In this document: in pieces, positions 34,346 through 42,393 of the stretch
Position numbering within the stretch: position 1 is the stretch's first letter
Layout of the letters: each line of letters starts with the position of its first letter
Source of the DNA: Cohnella baijiui
Lineage (GTDB): Bacteria > Bacillota > Bacilli > Paenibacillales > Paenibacillaceae
DNA length: 64,000 bases
Direction: 5' to 3'
Assembly (NCBI RefSeq): GCF_020731285.1
Contig: NZ_JAJFOW010000002.1
Span: 124,001-188,000, forward strand
The notes under the pieces: generated by a model
Told to the model about the DNA's origin: nothing
The model's database searches: none
Seen by the model: only the letters and a program-made list of their open reading frames with translations
Program-made: the position numbers and the translations under genes

Positions 34346-34948
34346 TTGAGATCGGACATCTATAATTGGGCGCCTCTAACCATACCGGAAATAAATGATA
34401 TCTTCTCTAAAATTCCGATTCAATGGTGCATTGCCGGCGGTTGGGCACTGGATTTACATCTTGGTAAACAAACACGGGAGCATAGTGATGTAGACATTGC
34501 GATCACAAGGGAACAGCACCTGCTTGCATATCCATATTTGAGTCAAGATTGGGTTTTATATAAAGCAGAAGAAGGAAAACTTACTCTTTGGCAAGACCAG
34601 GAATACTTGCACACAACAAATGATATATGGGTGAGCAGAAGTAAAGATACCCCTTTTGTTTTTCAAATGATGCTATTGAATACAGCGGGGCCCTCGTGGA
34701 TATACAATCGAAATCACTTGATAACAAGACCGGTTGATGAGTTATTTCTGAAAACAATGGAAGGAATACCTTACATGAGACCCGAGATTCAGCTTCTTTA
34801 TAAAGGAGGGGCTTCGCAAGTAAGGGAGAAAGACTGTCTAGATTTTCAAACCGTACTGCCCATTCTTTTACCGCAAGAAAAGGCATGGCTGAAATCTTCA
34901 CTAAACTTTCAATTTCCAGATGGACACGATTGGATTCCTTATTTATAA
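34346..34948 (+). CDS. Aminoglycoside/lincosamide-type nucleotidyltransferase
   Basis: 200 residues from TTG 34346 with AAGGAG eight bases upstream; a GTG at 34337 overlaps that site. WCIAGGWALDLHLGKQTREH followed by SDVDIAITREQ is the GGWA-DxD nucleotidyltransferase signature of the ANT(2'')/LnuA-like group (Pfam PF10706). RPEIQLLYKGG and the C-terminal half are also typical. It would transfer a nucleotide to a hydroxyl of a drug. It is downstream of the MFS exporter on the same strand and ends before a strong terminator. The coding region is distinctly AT-rich for this window. The actual drug is unknown, and many such proteins in soil bacteria are uncharacterised. Confidence 0.82.
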   Translation: MRSDIYNWAPLTIPEINDIFSKIPIQWCIAGGWALDLHLGKQTREHSDVDIAITREQHLLAYPYLSQDWVLYKAEEGKLTLWQDQEYLHTTNDIWVSRSKDTPFVFQMMLLNTAGPSWIYNRNHLITRPVDELFLKTMEGIPYMRPEIQLLYKGGASQVREKDCLDFQTVLPILLPQEKAWLKSSLNFQFPDGHDWIPYL

Positions 34949-35036
34949 CCGTTACTTCAAACGAAGGCAGCTGATGCCCGGCGGAAAGTTGCCTTAAACA
35001 GAAGAATAACCCTGAATCGTGCAAGGCGCTCAAACC

Positions 35037-35080
35037 AAACAACCTCCCACCCTGACCGAACGGGGCGGAAGGTTGTTTTT
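35037..35080 (+). terminator. Intrinsic terminator after the nucleotidyltransferase gene
   Basis: AACAACCT (35038-35045) pairs with AGGTTGTT (35070-35077), with an inner CCC/GGG stem, followed by TTTTT. It closes the plus-strand resistance-type segment. Confidence 0.8.
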
Positions 35081-35112
35081 CGTCTGAAGCCTTGCCGTTA
35101 AAGGAGACCGTT

Positions 35113-35402
35113 TTATTTCGCGACCGGATCCGCCTGTTCGACGTCGGGGAGGTAGGCGCCCTCTTCCTTCAACCGGCCGCGCAGACGGCCGACGTCGACC
35201 GCGTGCACGTCTCCGCCCGGCAGCCTCGCCGCAAGCGCCGCAGCCAGACCCGCCGCTTCGCCCATGGCGAGGTAGACCGGCATCACCCGCACGCTGCCGA
35301 GCACCCGCCGCTCGCACGACACCGAGCGTCCGGGCGCGCGACGTAATCCTTCACCGTCAGGATGTAGTCGCCCATGATCCGCCGCGACTCGCGCGTTCCG
35401 AA
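35113..35402 (-). pseudogene. Decayed fragment of an FAD-dependent oxidoreductase
   Basis: On the minus strand one frame reads GTRESRRIMGDYILTVKDYV, matching the middle of PF12831 FAD-dependent oxidoreductases, then a frameshift joins a second frame reading SVRVMPVYLAMGEAAGLAAA, the family's C-terminal SLRVMPTCMAMGQAAG motif, which runs to a TAA at 35113. The roughly 75 residues that normally separate these motifs are missing, as is everything upstream. The intact relative at 62761-64000 gives the reference. It therefore looks like a relic with an internal deletion. It lies between the resistance-type segment and znuA. Confidence 0.75.
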
Positions 35403-35451
35403 CGACGACCTCTTTGCTCCGCGACGGCGAAACGGAACTTGTTCGCCCGCT

Positions 35452-36435
35452 TTACGCATTCAGCGCTTTCTTTAACGCTTCCAGATTGTTTTTCATGAGT
35501 CCGATGTAATCCAGACCGTTCTTTTGATCCTCATCGGTCAGCCCTTCGATCGGGTTCAGCACGTCCGTACGGGCTCCGATTTCGTCCGCAACGGTTTTCG
35601 CCACTTTCGGGTCGACCAGCGTTTCGAAGAAGATCGTCTTGACCGCGCGTTCCTTGGCGAATTTCACAATGTCGGCCATCTGATCGGGCGAAGGCTCCTG
35701 ATCGGGGGAAAGTCCGGCGATCGGCACTTGCGTGAGCCCGTATCGTTTGGCGAGATAGCCGAACGCGGCATGCTGGGTGACGAACGCCTTCATCTTCACG
35801 TCCTGCAAGCCCGCCCGGTAGGCTTCGTCCAACGCTTGGAGCTGAGCGATGTAGGCCTTGGCGTTGTTCTCGTACGCCGCTTGGTTCGCGGGATCCGCTT
35901 GCGAGAAAGCCGCCTGGATCGAAGCGACCTCTTGCTGGGCCAGCACCGGATCGAGCCAGACGTGGGGATCCATGGCGTGACCGTCTTCCCCGGCATGATC
36001 GTGGTGCTCCTCTTCTTCCTCGGGCAAGCCTTCCATCAATTCGATGCCTTTGCTCGCTTCGACGACGATTCGCTTGTCGTTCGCCGCGCTGGAGAGCGCT
36101 TGCGGGACCCAACCTTCCACCAAGCCGTTGTAGACGAAGACGTCCGCTTCCTTCACCTTCGCCATGTCTTTGGCGCTCGGCTCCCAGTCGTGCGGCTCGG
36201 CGCCCGGCGGAACGAGCGCGACGACGTCCGCATGCTCGCCCCCCACCTGCTTGCTGAATTCGTACATCGGATAAAACGTGGTGACGACCTTTAGCCTTTT
36301 CCCGGCGTCCGAACCGGCGGATGGGCTCTGCGACGCTCCATTCGCATTTTCTCCCTTGCCTCCGCAACCGGCCAGGAGCAGCGCCAAACCGACCGCGACC
36401 GCCAACGACTTGGCAAAACGTGCTTTCATGTTCAT
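35452..36435 (-). CDS. znuA: Zinc ABC transporter substrate-binding lipoprotein ZnuA
   Basis: 327 residues with lipobox LLLAGCGGK (Cys about 24). The cluster A-I metal-binding fold starts LKVVTTFYPMYEFSKQVGGE. Zinc ligands are recognisable as GAEPHDWEPSAKD (first His), the His/Glu-rich loop EEEEEHHDHAGEDGHAMD before PHVWLDP (second His), FVTQHAAFGYLAKRYGL (third His) and the late Asp/Glu in IFFETLVDPKVAKTV. It delivers Zn(II) to ZnuB. It is the last gene of znuCBA, 52 bp after znuB. Two Zur boxes precede the operon. Confidence 0.93.
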   Translation of the reverse strand: MNMKARFAKSLAVAVGLALLLAGCGGKGENANGASQSPSAGSDAGKRLKVVTTFYPMYEFSKQVGGEHADVVALVPPGAEPHDWEPSAKDMAKVKEADVFVYNGLVEGWVPQALSSAANDKRIVVEASKGIELMEGLPEEEEEHHDHAGEDGHAMDPHVWLDPVLAQQEVASIQAAFSQADPANQAAYENNAKAYIAQLQALDEAYRAGLQDVKMKAFVTQHAAFGYLAKRYGLTQVPIAGLSPDQEPSPDQMADIVKFAKERAVKTIFFETLVDPKVAKTVADEIGARTDVLNPIEGLTDEDQKNGLDYIGLMKNNLEALKKALNA

Positions 36436-36487
36436 GTCCTCCTATATCCTGAATCGTTTCGTATGGTTGAGAGTCCGTGGCGGACCC

Positions 36488-37375
36488 TCAAAGCTCGGAC
36501 CGCTCCTCGGCGAGACGCGGAATCGGAGAAGAGACCGGCGTCTGCGCCTCCGGTCGGGAGTGCGGCCTTCTTTTGCCCAGCTTCCGCCACGCCTTCCTGA
36601 CGCCGATGCCGCCCGCCCATAGAACGAGCAGCACGAAAGCGATCGTCCCGCCCGGCGGGGTGCTCCATTCGTAGGAAGCCGTCAGGCCCGAAAATACGCC
36701 GACGAGTCCGAACGTCATGGAGAGAAGGAGTGCCGCGGCGAAGCTCGACGCGATCCGGATCGCCAGCGCCGCGGGCAGCACCATCAAGGAAGACACCAGC
36801 AGCACGCCGACGATCGGCATCGCCGCGGCCACGATCATCCCCGTCAGGATGCTGAAGCAAAGAGAGATGGGCCGCACGGGCAGCCCGCTCGCCTTCGCCG
36901 TATCCTCGTCGAACGCGATTTGATAGAGAGGGCGGCGGAAAATCGTAAAGAACAAGCCGCCGACCGCCGCCACGAGGATCATCAGCATCATCTCGGTCCG
37001 GTTCACGGCGACGACGGACCCGAACAGATACGACGAAAAGCTTTTGTTGATGCCCTGGTTCAAACTCATCAGGATGACCGCGGTCGACAAGCCGCCGACC
37101 ATGACGATTGCGACCGCGATGTCGCTGTACGTTTTGTAGAATCTGCGGACATACTCCACCACGATGGCGCCCAGGACGGCCACCGCGAAGCCGGTCAACG
37201 TTGGGTTGAGATGCAGATAGGCGCCGGCGGCCACGCCGGCCAGCGAAACATGCGACAGCATATCCGCCATGAGCGCCTGACGGCGGAGCATCAGGTAGAC
37301 GCCGAGCACCGACGCCAGGAGCGCGATTAGCCCGCCGGTGAAAAATGCCCGCTGCATGAAGTCGTAGTGCAGCAT
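36488..37375 (-). CDS. znuB: Zinc ABC transporter permease ZnuB
   Basis: 295 residues. Eight or so membrane segments follow the ABC-3 permease pattern, starting MQRAFFTGGLIALLASVLGV and including LMADMLSHVSLAGVAAG, IAFDEDTAKASGLPVRPISL (the cytoplasmic coupling loop) and LVSSLMVLPAALAIRIASS. A charged tail of about 40 residues follows. The start at 37373-37375 overlaps the end of znuC by 49 bp; an internal Met at 37357 is an alternative start. Confidence 0.92.
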   Translation of the reverse strand: MLHYDFMQRAFFTGGLIALLASVLGVYLMLRRQALMADMLSHVSLAGVAAGAYLHLNPTLTGFAVAVLGAIVVEYVRRFYKTYSDIAVAIVMVGGLSTAVILMSLNQGINKSFSSYLFGSVVAVNRTEMMLMILVAAVGGLFFTIFRRPLYQIAFDEDTAKASGLPVRPISLCFSILTGMIVAAAMPIVGVLLVSSLMVLPAALAIRIASSFAAALLLSMTFGLVGVFSGLTASYEWSTPPGGTIAFVLLVLWAGGIGVRKAWRKLGKRRPHSRPEAQTPVSSPIPRLAEERSEL

Positions 37376-38061
37376 TTCCAGCCACCGCCCTCCTTTCGCT
37401 CCAACGTGACGGTCCGATCCAGGTAATCTTCCGCCTCGGACAGACCGTGGGTAACCATGATGACCGTTCGCCCGCGGTCCTTGACCTGGTGGCGCATCAG
37501 GTCGTAAAAGCCGAGCCGGCTTTCCTGATCCATGCCGGTCGTGGGCTCATCCAATACGAGCAGATCGGGCGTCTGCGCCAGCGCCCGGGCGATGCACACC
37601 CGCTGCTTTTGCCCGCCGGACAGCTCGCCGATTCTGCGGTGCCTCAGCTCCCACATGCCCATTTGGCGCAGCGCCTGCTCGGTCTGACGGTGATCGTCCG
37701 GCCGAAGCTGCCGCAGCCAGGAGCCGCGCGCGAATCTCCCCGAGCGGACGAACTCCAGGACAGTGCTGGGGAATCCGCCGTTGAAGGCGGCGATCTGCTG
37801 CGGGACGTAGCCGATGCCGAGCTTGGCGCCTTCGGCATTGCGGCTCGCGAGCCGCACCTCGCCTTTCCATGGCTGCAGCAGTCCGAGCAGCAGCTTGAGC
37901 AGCGTCGTTTTTGCGGCGCCGTTCGGTCCGGTGACGGCGACGAATTCGCCCGCGTAAATCGCGAGATCCGCGTCGTCCAGGCAAGGAACGTCGCCGTAGC
38001 CGAAGCGGACGCCCTGCATTGAGGCGAGCAGCAACGCGATCCCCTCCTTTCTCCCTCCCAA
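37327..38061 (-). CDS. znuC: Zinc ABC transporter ATPase ZnuC
   Basis: 244 residues. Walker A is GPNGAAKTTLLKLLLGLL, with Ala in the place of the usual Gly of GxGKS/T, an unusual substitution. The signature motif is LSGGQKQRV, Walker B DLLVLDEPTTGMD, and the switch His is in VIMVTHGLSEAEDYL. It drives zinc import through ZnuB. First gene of the operon, with AGGAGG-like GGGAGAAAGGAGG before the start. The C-terminal 15 residues overlap the znuB start. Confidence 0.92.
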   Translation of the reverse strand: MGGRKEGIALLLASMQGVRFGYGDVPCLDDADLAIYAGEFVAVTGPNGAAKTTLLKLLLGLLQPWKGEVRLASRNAEGAKLGIGYVPQQIAAFNGGFPSTVLEFVRSGRFARGSWLRQLRPDDHRQTEQALRQMGMWELRHRRIGELSGGQKQRVCIARALAQTPDLLVLDEPTTGMDQESRLGFYDLMRHQVKDRGRTVIMVTHGLSEAEDYLDRTVTLERKEGGGWKCCTTTSCSGHFSPAG

Positions 38062-38097
38062 GGGATAGCCGGATCTTCGATCCGATTTCCATTTTAT

Positions 38098-38112
38098 ATG
38101 TAATAATTACTA
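38098..38112 (-). promoter_or_regulatory. Zur box 1 of znuCBA
   Basis: ATGTAAT-A-ATTACTA agrees with the Zur box TCGTAATNATTACGA at 11 of 14 positions. It lies about 37 bp upstream of znuC. Confidence 0.7.
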
Positions 38113-38147
38113 TTTAGGCGAAAAAAAGAAAGAATCAAGCTCTTTTA

Positions 38148-38162
38148 TAGTAATTATTACGC
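38148..38162 (-). promoter_or_regulatory. Zur box 2 of znuCBA
   Basis: On the minus strand GCGTAAT-A-ATTACTA agrees with the Zur box at 12 of 14 positions. It is 50 bp upstream of box 1, so the two probably bracket the promoter. Confidence 0.75.
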
Positions 38163-38680
38163 TTAAACAAGTGTAGCAGCAGCTTTCTCTTCCGTCAATC
38201 GGTTGTTTCCAAGAAAAAACGGGCGACCCGCGTCCAGTCCCGCTTTCAAAGCCGAGAAGCTTTGAATTTCAAGACTTGCCGGGCTTCTTGCCAACGTTGC
38301 GCCACTTCGACTGGGGCCAAGGAAAGTTTACCGTTACGAGAGCCTTCCGATAGACGGAAGGATTCGGTCGGAGCTAAGTTTGCCAACCGACGCCGTCGAT
38401 CCGAGAGGAAATGGGCTTGAAAAAGCCGTTTGGTGTGGATGTTCGCGAACGATGGCGTTCTATTCGAAATTTCATATACAAACGGACCGTGAAATCGCAA
38501 AATCGATAAATAAGCACGAAAAAACGAATACAATTCGGCCTTTTCTCGGTACAGCGGCCATTTGTATTCGAATTTTCGCATACAATCCGACGCCGCACAG
38601 ATGGCAGCAGCGGAAGGTCTGCTCCGCCCAGAAGGTGGCCGGCGAAGACCGCTCGGACGCGACGCAGGCGACAATGCGTC
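38163..38680. other. Gene-free stretch with a long-range dyad
   Basis: About 520 bp with no convincing gene on either strand. CGAATACAA (38525-38533) and TTGTATTCG (38562-38570) form an inverted repeat with an inner GGCC/GGCC pair, and ATTTCATATACAA nearby echoes it. This looks like a dispersed palindromic intergenic repeat rather than a regulatory site of a neighbour. Confidence 0.45.
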
Positions 38681-38833
38681 GTTACGGCATTGGCTTGCGG
38701 AAATTCATGCGCCATTACGACATTGAATTGCAGAAATTCGATGCGTCATTACGGCACTGACTTGCGGAAATTCATGCGTTATTACGGCACTGACTTGCGG
38801 GAATTCAAGCGCCAATTCGGCACTGGCTTGCGC
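38681..38833. repeat. 33-bp tandem repeat, four and a half units
   Basis: Units start at 38681, 38714 (34 bp), 38748, 38781 and 38814 (partial). The best two share ATTACGGCACTGACTTGCGG and differ at four bases of 33. The units abut without spacers, so it is not a CRISPR array. It ends 64 bp before the stop of the oxidoreductase gene. Confidence 0.88.
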
Positions 38834-38897
38834 TAGACCTTTGCGGAGCTGTTGAAAGCCGCCGGCCTGGCCGACGGCCATGATCTTCGCCCTTTCG

Positions 38898-39809
38898 TTA
38901 AGACTGCTTCCATTCCTCTTCCGTCACATCCGCCATGACGGCCATCGCTGCCTTGCTGCCGGAAGCGGCCGCATAGATCAGTTGCGAAGGCATCACATAA
39001 GCCGTATCTCCGGCCGCGTATACGCCGGCCGCGGTCGTTCGACCCCACTCGTCGGTGTCGATGCCGCCGTTCGGGGTCGTTTCGTAGCCCAGCGCTTCCT
39101 CGAACCGGACATTCGGAATCAAGGCGGGGCCTACGAAGCCTCCGCTGCGCTCAATCTCCGTCCCGTCGGCGAACCGCACTCGCTCCAGATGGCCTTCGCG
39201 CCCGACCATGGCCGCGATCGGCGTATCGATGATCCGGATGTCCCTGGTGGCCAGCAGCCGCCGCTCTTCTTCCGTTAGCATATCGGCATGGCCGTTGGTG
39301 CATACGACTACATCCCGGCTCCAATGGAGCAGCAGCTTCGCGACGTGCATGACGCCGGGTTGCTCTCCCACGATGACCAGCGGCCGGTCGCGAAGCTCCC
39401 ACCCGTCGCAAAACGGACAGTTGAACAGGCTTTTCCCGTAACATTCCCGCAGTCCCTCGATGTCAGGCAGCGCTTCCTTCAGCCCCGCCGCCAGAATCAC
39501 CCGGCGCGCCTCCACCTGCTCGCCGTTCGAGGTGCACAGGACGAAGCCGTCGCCGACTCGGCGAATATCCGCGACCTCGGCAGGGATATGCTCCACCGTT
39601 GGATAGCTCAGCACCTCCGTATAAGCGATACGCCGAAATTCCGACGGCTGAACCCCGTCTCTCGTGATGAAGCCGTGAGAAGCGTGCGTCACGCCGTTCC
39701 TCGGCTTGCTGTTGTCCAGCAGCGCGACGCGTTTCCGCGCCCGTCCGAGCACCAGCGCCGCATTCAGCCCCGCAGGTCCGCCTCCTACAATCGCGCAATC
39801 ATAACGCAT
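38898..39809 (-). CDS. Thioredoxin-reductase-like FAD/NAD(P) oxidoreductase
   Basis: 303 residues. FAD binding is shown by YDCAIVGGGPAGLNAALVLG at the N-terminus and by GVYAAGDTAYVMPSQLIYAA near the C-terminus. A CPFC pair in LFNCPFCDGWEL occupies the place of the CAxC redox centre of bacterial thioredoxin reductases. The NAD(P) site is IVGEQPGVMHVAKLLL with a weakened glycine pattern, so the cofactor is uncertain. The partner is unknown; no thioredoxin is nearby. The ATG is at 39807-39809 behind GGAGGAAA. Its promoter carries the same Rrf2-type operator as the Rrf2 gene at 49991, so it is likely controlled by that redox or nitrosative regulator. Confidence 0.85.
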   Translation of the reverse strand: MRYDCAIVGGGPAGLNAALVLGRARKRVALLDNSKPRNGVTHASHGFITRDGVQPSEFRRIAYTEVLSYPTVEHIPAEVADIRRVGDGFVLCTSNGEQVEARRVILAAGLKEALPDIEGLRECYGKSLFNCPFCDGWELRDRPLVIVGEQPGVMHVAKLLLHWSRDVVVCTNGHADMLTEEERRLLATRDIRIIDTPIAAMVGREGHLERVRFADGTEIERSGGFVGPALIPNVRFEEALGYETTPNGGIDTDEWGRTTAAGVYAAGDTAYVMPSQLIYAAASGSKAAMAVMADVTEEEWKQS

Positions 39810-39839
39810 TCGAGTTTTCCTCCATTCGTCTTGCAGATT

Positions 39840-39860
39840 TTATAGACTTATGATGTCCAT
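39840..39860 (-). promoter_or_regulatory. Rrf2-type operator in the oxidoreductase promoter
   Basis: On the minus strand ATGGACATCA is followed by TAAGTCTATAA. The same word ATGGACATCA followed by CAAATCTATAA lies before the Rrf2 gene (49939-49959); 19 of 21 positions agree. TATAAA serves as -10 and TTTATT as a weak -35, so the site fills the spacer. Confidence 0.68.
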
Positions 39861-39954
39861 AATAAAAGTAGACAATCGTATCCATGGCGAGCATCCGAAC
39901 GATCCCTTCCTCGCCCGACAGAACAGCTGCTTTAATTAAGGATTTCATGAATCC

Positions 39955-39984
39955 ATAATAACCACAATAAGAATCGCGTGTCAA
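39955..39984 (-). promoter_or_regulatory. Possible upstream promoter of the oxidoreductase gene
   Basis: On the minus strand TTGACA (39979-39984) and TATTAT (39955-39960) are 18 bp apart, about 145 bp upstream of the ATG. Confidence 0.5.
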
Positions 39985-40177
39985 TGGACCTGGCAACGAA
40001 ATGTCGAACCGGGCAGCGCACCGCCGCGTCCGATTTACATCCCCATTTTCGTGCCTCTCCCGGCGCGCGTGGCGCCGAAGGCTCCATGCTTCAGGACGCA
40101 GCACGATGGTGGCGGTCGCACACCAAGGCGAACGAAATGCCGACATGGCCGCCCTTCTTCGCAGGAGAGCGTTAGGC

Positions 40178-40222
40178 GTAAAGCCAAGAAGCCTTGAATT
40201 TCTCAAGGCTTCTTGGCTTTAC
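40178..40222. terminator. 20-bp perfect terminator hairpin after the GH101-like gene
   Basis: GTAAAGCCAAGAAGCCTTGA (40178-40197) and its exact complement (40203-40222) enclose 5 bases. It lies about 100 bp beyond the stop of the gene at 40324 on the minus strand. The T-run is short (TTT within the arm). The stretch 39985-40177 beside it holds no recognisable gene. Confidence 0.7.
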
Positions 40223-40323
40223 AAGTCGAAAGAGGGACGAGGCGAGCCGACAACCGTCGCGCTAGCCGAATCGCGGTCGGGCGGTGCCGCCGGCGGCGGA
40301 TCGGGCCTGCCCCCGGTCAGCCG

Positions 40324-42369
40324 TCAGCCGCCTTTCTTTTCCAGCATGACCGGCACGCGCGGCTCCATCCGCATCCGAATCGACTCGGCCCCGGCCGGGA
40401 ATTCCCGCAGCCGCTCCCGGCCGCCGCCGGACATGCGGTACGCGGCGAATTCCGCGGCCTGCCAATCCTCGGGCAGCGCCCATTCGCGGTCGCTTCCTTG
40501 CCGGCTGTACAGATAGATCCGGTCGCCGAGCGGAATAAAGCGGTCATCGTTGTCTGCGATCGCAAGGCGTCCCCAGCGGACGGCCAACTGCTCCGTCTCT
40601 TTCCGAATGTCTACCGTCACGCCGTCCCCGTATCGGATGAATACCCGCTCCTCGTCCTCCCGCCACTCTACCATTTCCCGGGCCAAATAAAATTGATAGA
40701 GCAGCGAGCCCAGGTAAATAATATCGACGATCTGCCCCCACTTGGATTCGAAATCGTTCGCCAGGAACTGTTCCCCGAGCAATCTGGTCGGTTCGCCCCG
40801 GTACAGAATGTCGGCATCGAAGGAAGCTCCCTTGCCCCAGACGATGGCGTTCAGATCGACGCTGCCGCCGCCGACGATCTTGCCGTGGTACAGCAGCGAG
40901 GGGGAGTAATGCCAGTAGGCGCTGAAGAGGCCGGCGTCTTCGATCGGCATGCCGTTCTGCCCCTCCGTCGAAACGTCGATGCCCCTTTCGCGGAAGTAGG
41001 CGAGAATCGGCAGCATCCCGCAAATCAGCTCTTCCACCGGCCCGATGTAGCCGCCATCCGGCTCCCAGCTGGCATTCGTGTTGCGGAACGCGTCCACTTG
41101 AACGGTGCGCGACACGGGAACCGCCTGCAGGAACGCATCGATTCGCCGGAACGCCTGGCCGCTCTCCACGTCTTTGGTGTGATTGATATGAAAGGCGCGC
41201 TGCTTGGCCGTGTCGAGCCAGATCCGCGACTCGCCGTCGGGATCGCGGCTCAGAATGGCCGGATCCCAGTCAGGAGCGTCGACGTAGGCGTCGTCGAGAT
41301 TGATATGGTAGCTGACGATGCAGTTGTAGTCTTCCCTCGCGCGACGGACGAGCTCCCGCAATTCCTCGCTCGCCCGCTCCGGACGCTCGGCCAGCTTCGG
41401 ATTGATGCGATCGAGCGACGGATACCCCGTATCGTGTCCGTCGAACTGCCAACCGACCAGATAAGCGACCTGAGGGACACCTCCCGTGACATTGTGGATG
41501 TGACGGATGATTTCGAGCGTCTCCTTGAAGGTGGTCAGCACGCCCCGCTCTTTCTCCGCGTTGAACACCTGGTACCAGATCGATTGTTTATACAGCGGAT
41601 CGGCGTCCGGGAACCGGCGGTTCAGCCATAGCTGATAATCGCATTCGTCCGCCGAGCCGTCGCCGTTGATATCTTCGAGAAACACCGCCTTCAGCCGCAG
41701 CGGCTCCATCGTCCGGTTGCGGACCCGGTACCGGTAGGTGCCGGGAGCGATCGAGAACCCGCCGGCCCGGCCGACGTACCGCTTGTCTTCCGACAGCCGG
41801 GTCTCGAGCGGAAGCACCGGATCATTCGTTTGTACGAAGCAGCACAGACGCCCGTCGAAGGCGCATGCGTGCATGGTCGGAACGTCGGCCCGGTCCGGGA
41901 TGGCGTCGCCGATCCTGTCCCGGACCCGTACGCGGTCGTACAAGCCTCTGCCGCCGCCGGGAATCAGCTTCCAGCTTTTCTGCCGCGCCTCCGTCCGATC
42001 GAACCGAAAGGACGGATGGTCGCACGACAGCAAGGGCATGCCGATCCAGTCCAATCGTTCCACGGGCTCGGAAGCATCGTCCGTCACCGTGACGGTCAGA
42101 TCGACCGAATGACCTTCGAGGCGGTACGCCATCTCGATGCTCAGATCGGCGCGCAGCCGGCGCAGCTGGTAGGAAACGGCCGTCCGGTCCGCGGACAGAG
42201 AGACCCGGATGTCCCAGTCTCCCCAATCCGTCGTCTCGCCGTTGACGGCCAGACGTCCGTCCGGTCCGCTGCCCCCCATCCTGGTCTGGGTCGGTTTGTG
42301 CCAATATTGCCGAACGCCCGGCCATTCATGCATTTGAACGGTCAGCCATTCGTTTTCCAAGGTATGCAT
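40324..42369 (-). CDS. GH101-like glycoside hydrolase (endo-alpha-N-acetylgalactosaminidase type)
   Basis: 681 residues, no signal peptide, so probably cytoplasmic. A beta-sandwich N-half (about 1-250) precedes a barrel with VAYLVGWQFDGHDTGYPSLD, NCIVSYHINLDDAYVDAPDW, AILSRDPDGES and VQVDAFRNTNASW, words found in the GH101 endo-alpha-N-acetylgalactosaminidase group; Asp in VQVDAFR and Glu in VSTEGQNGMP are candidate catalytic residues. True GH101 enzymes are large secreted proteins, so this shorter intracellular form probably acts on an imported oligosaccharide. It follows the binding-protein gene by 24 bp in the Lpl-type operon. The family call is from motif memory and less certain than hydrolase itself. 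Confidence 0.65.
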   Translation of the reverse strand: MHTLENEWLTVQMHEWPGVRQYWHKPTQTRMGGSGPDGRLAVNGETTDWGDWDIRVSLSADRTAVSYQLRRLRADLSIEMAYRLEGHSVDLTVTVTDDASEPVERLDWIGMPLLSCDHPSFRFDRTEARQKSWKLIPGGGRGLYDRVRVRDRIGDAIPDRADVPTMHACAFDGRLCCFVQTNDPVLPLETRLSEDKRYVGRAGGFSIAPGTYRYRVRNRTMEPLRLKAVFLEDINGDGSADECDYQLWLNRRFPDADPLYKQSIWYQVFNAEKERGVLTTFKETLEIIRHIHNVTGGVPQVAYLVGWQFDGHDTGYPSLDRINPKLAERPERASEELRELVRRAREDYNCIVSYHINLDDAYVDAPDWDPAILSRDPDGESRIWLDTAKQRAFHINHTKDVESGQAFRRIDAFLQAVPVSRTVQVDAFRNTNASWEPDGGYIGPVEELICGMLPILAYFRERGIDVSTEGQNGMPIEDAGLFSAYWHYSPSLLYHGKIVGGGSVDLNAIVWGKGASFDADILYRGEPTRLLGEQFLANDFESKWGQIVDIIYLGSLLYQFYLAREMVEWREDEERVFIRYGDGVTVDIRKETEQLAVRWGRLAIADNDDRFIPLGDRIYLYSRQGSDREWALPEDWQAAEFAAYRMSGGGRERLREFPAGAESIRMRMEPRVPVMLEKKGG

Positions 42370-42393
42370 ACGGTTACCTCCACTCTTTCCGTC

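Noticed and set aside
38681..38833. CRISPR array
   Set aside because: Units abut with no unique spacers and no cas genes are near.
39807..39953. 50-codon ORF upstream of the thioredoxin-reductase-like gene, ending in an ATGA-like overlap
   Set aside because: It has no ribosome binding site and runs through the Rrf2-type operator and -10, so it is probably leader DNA.
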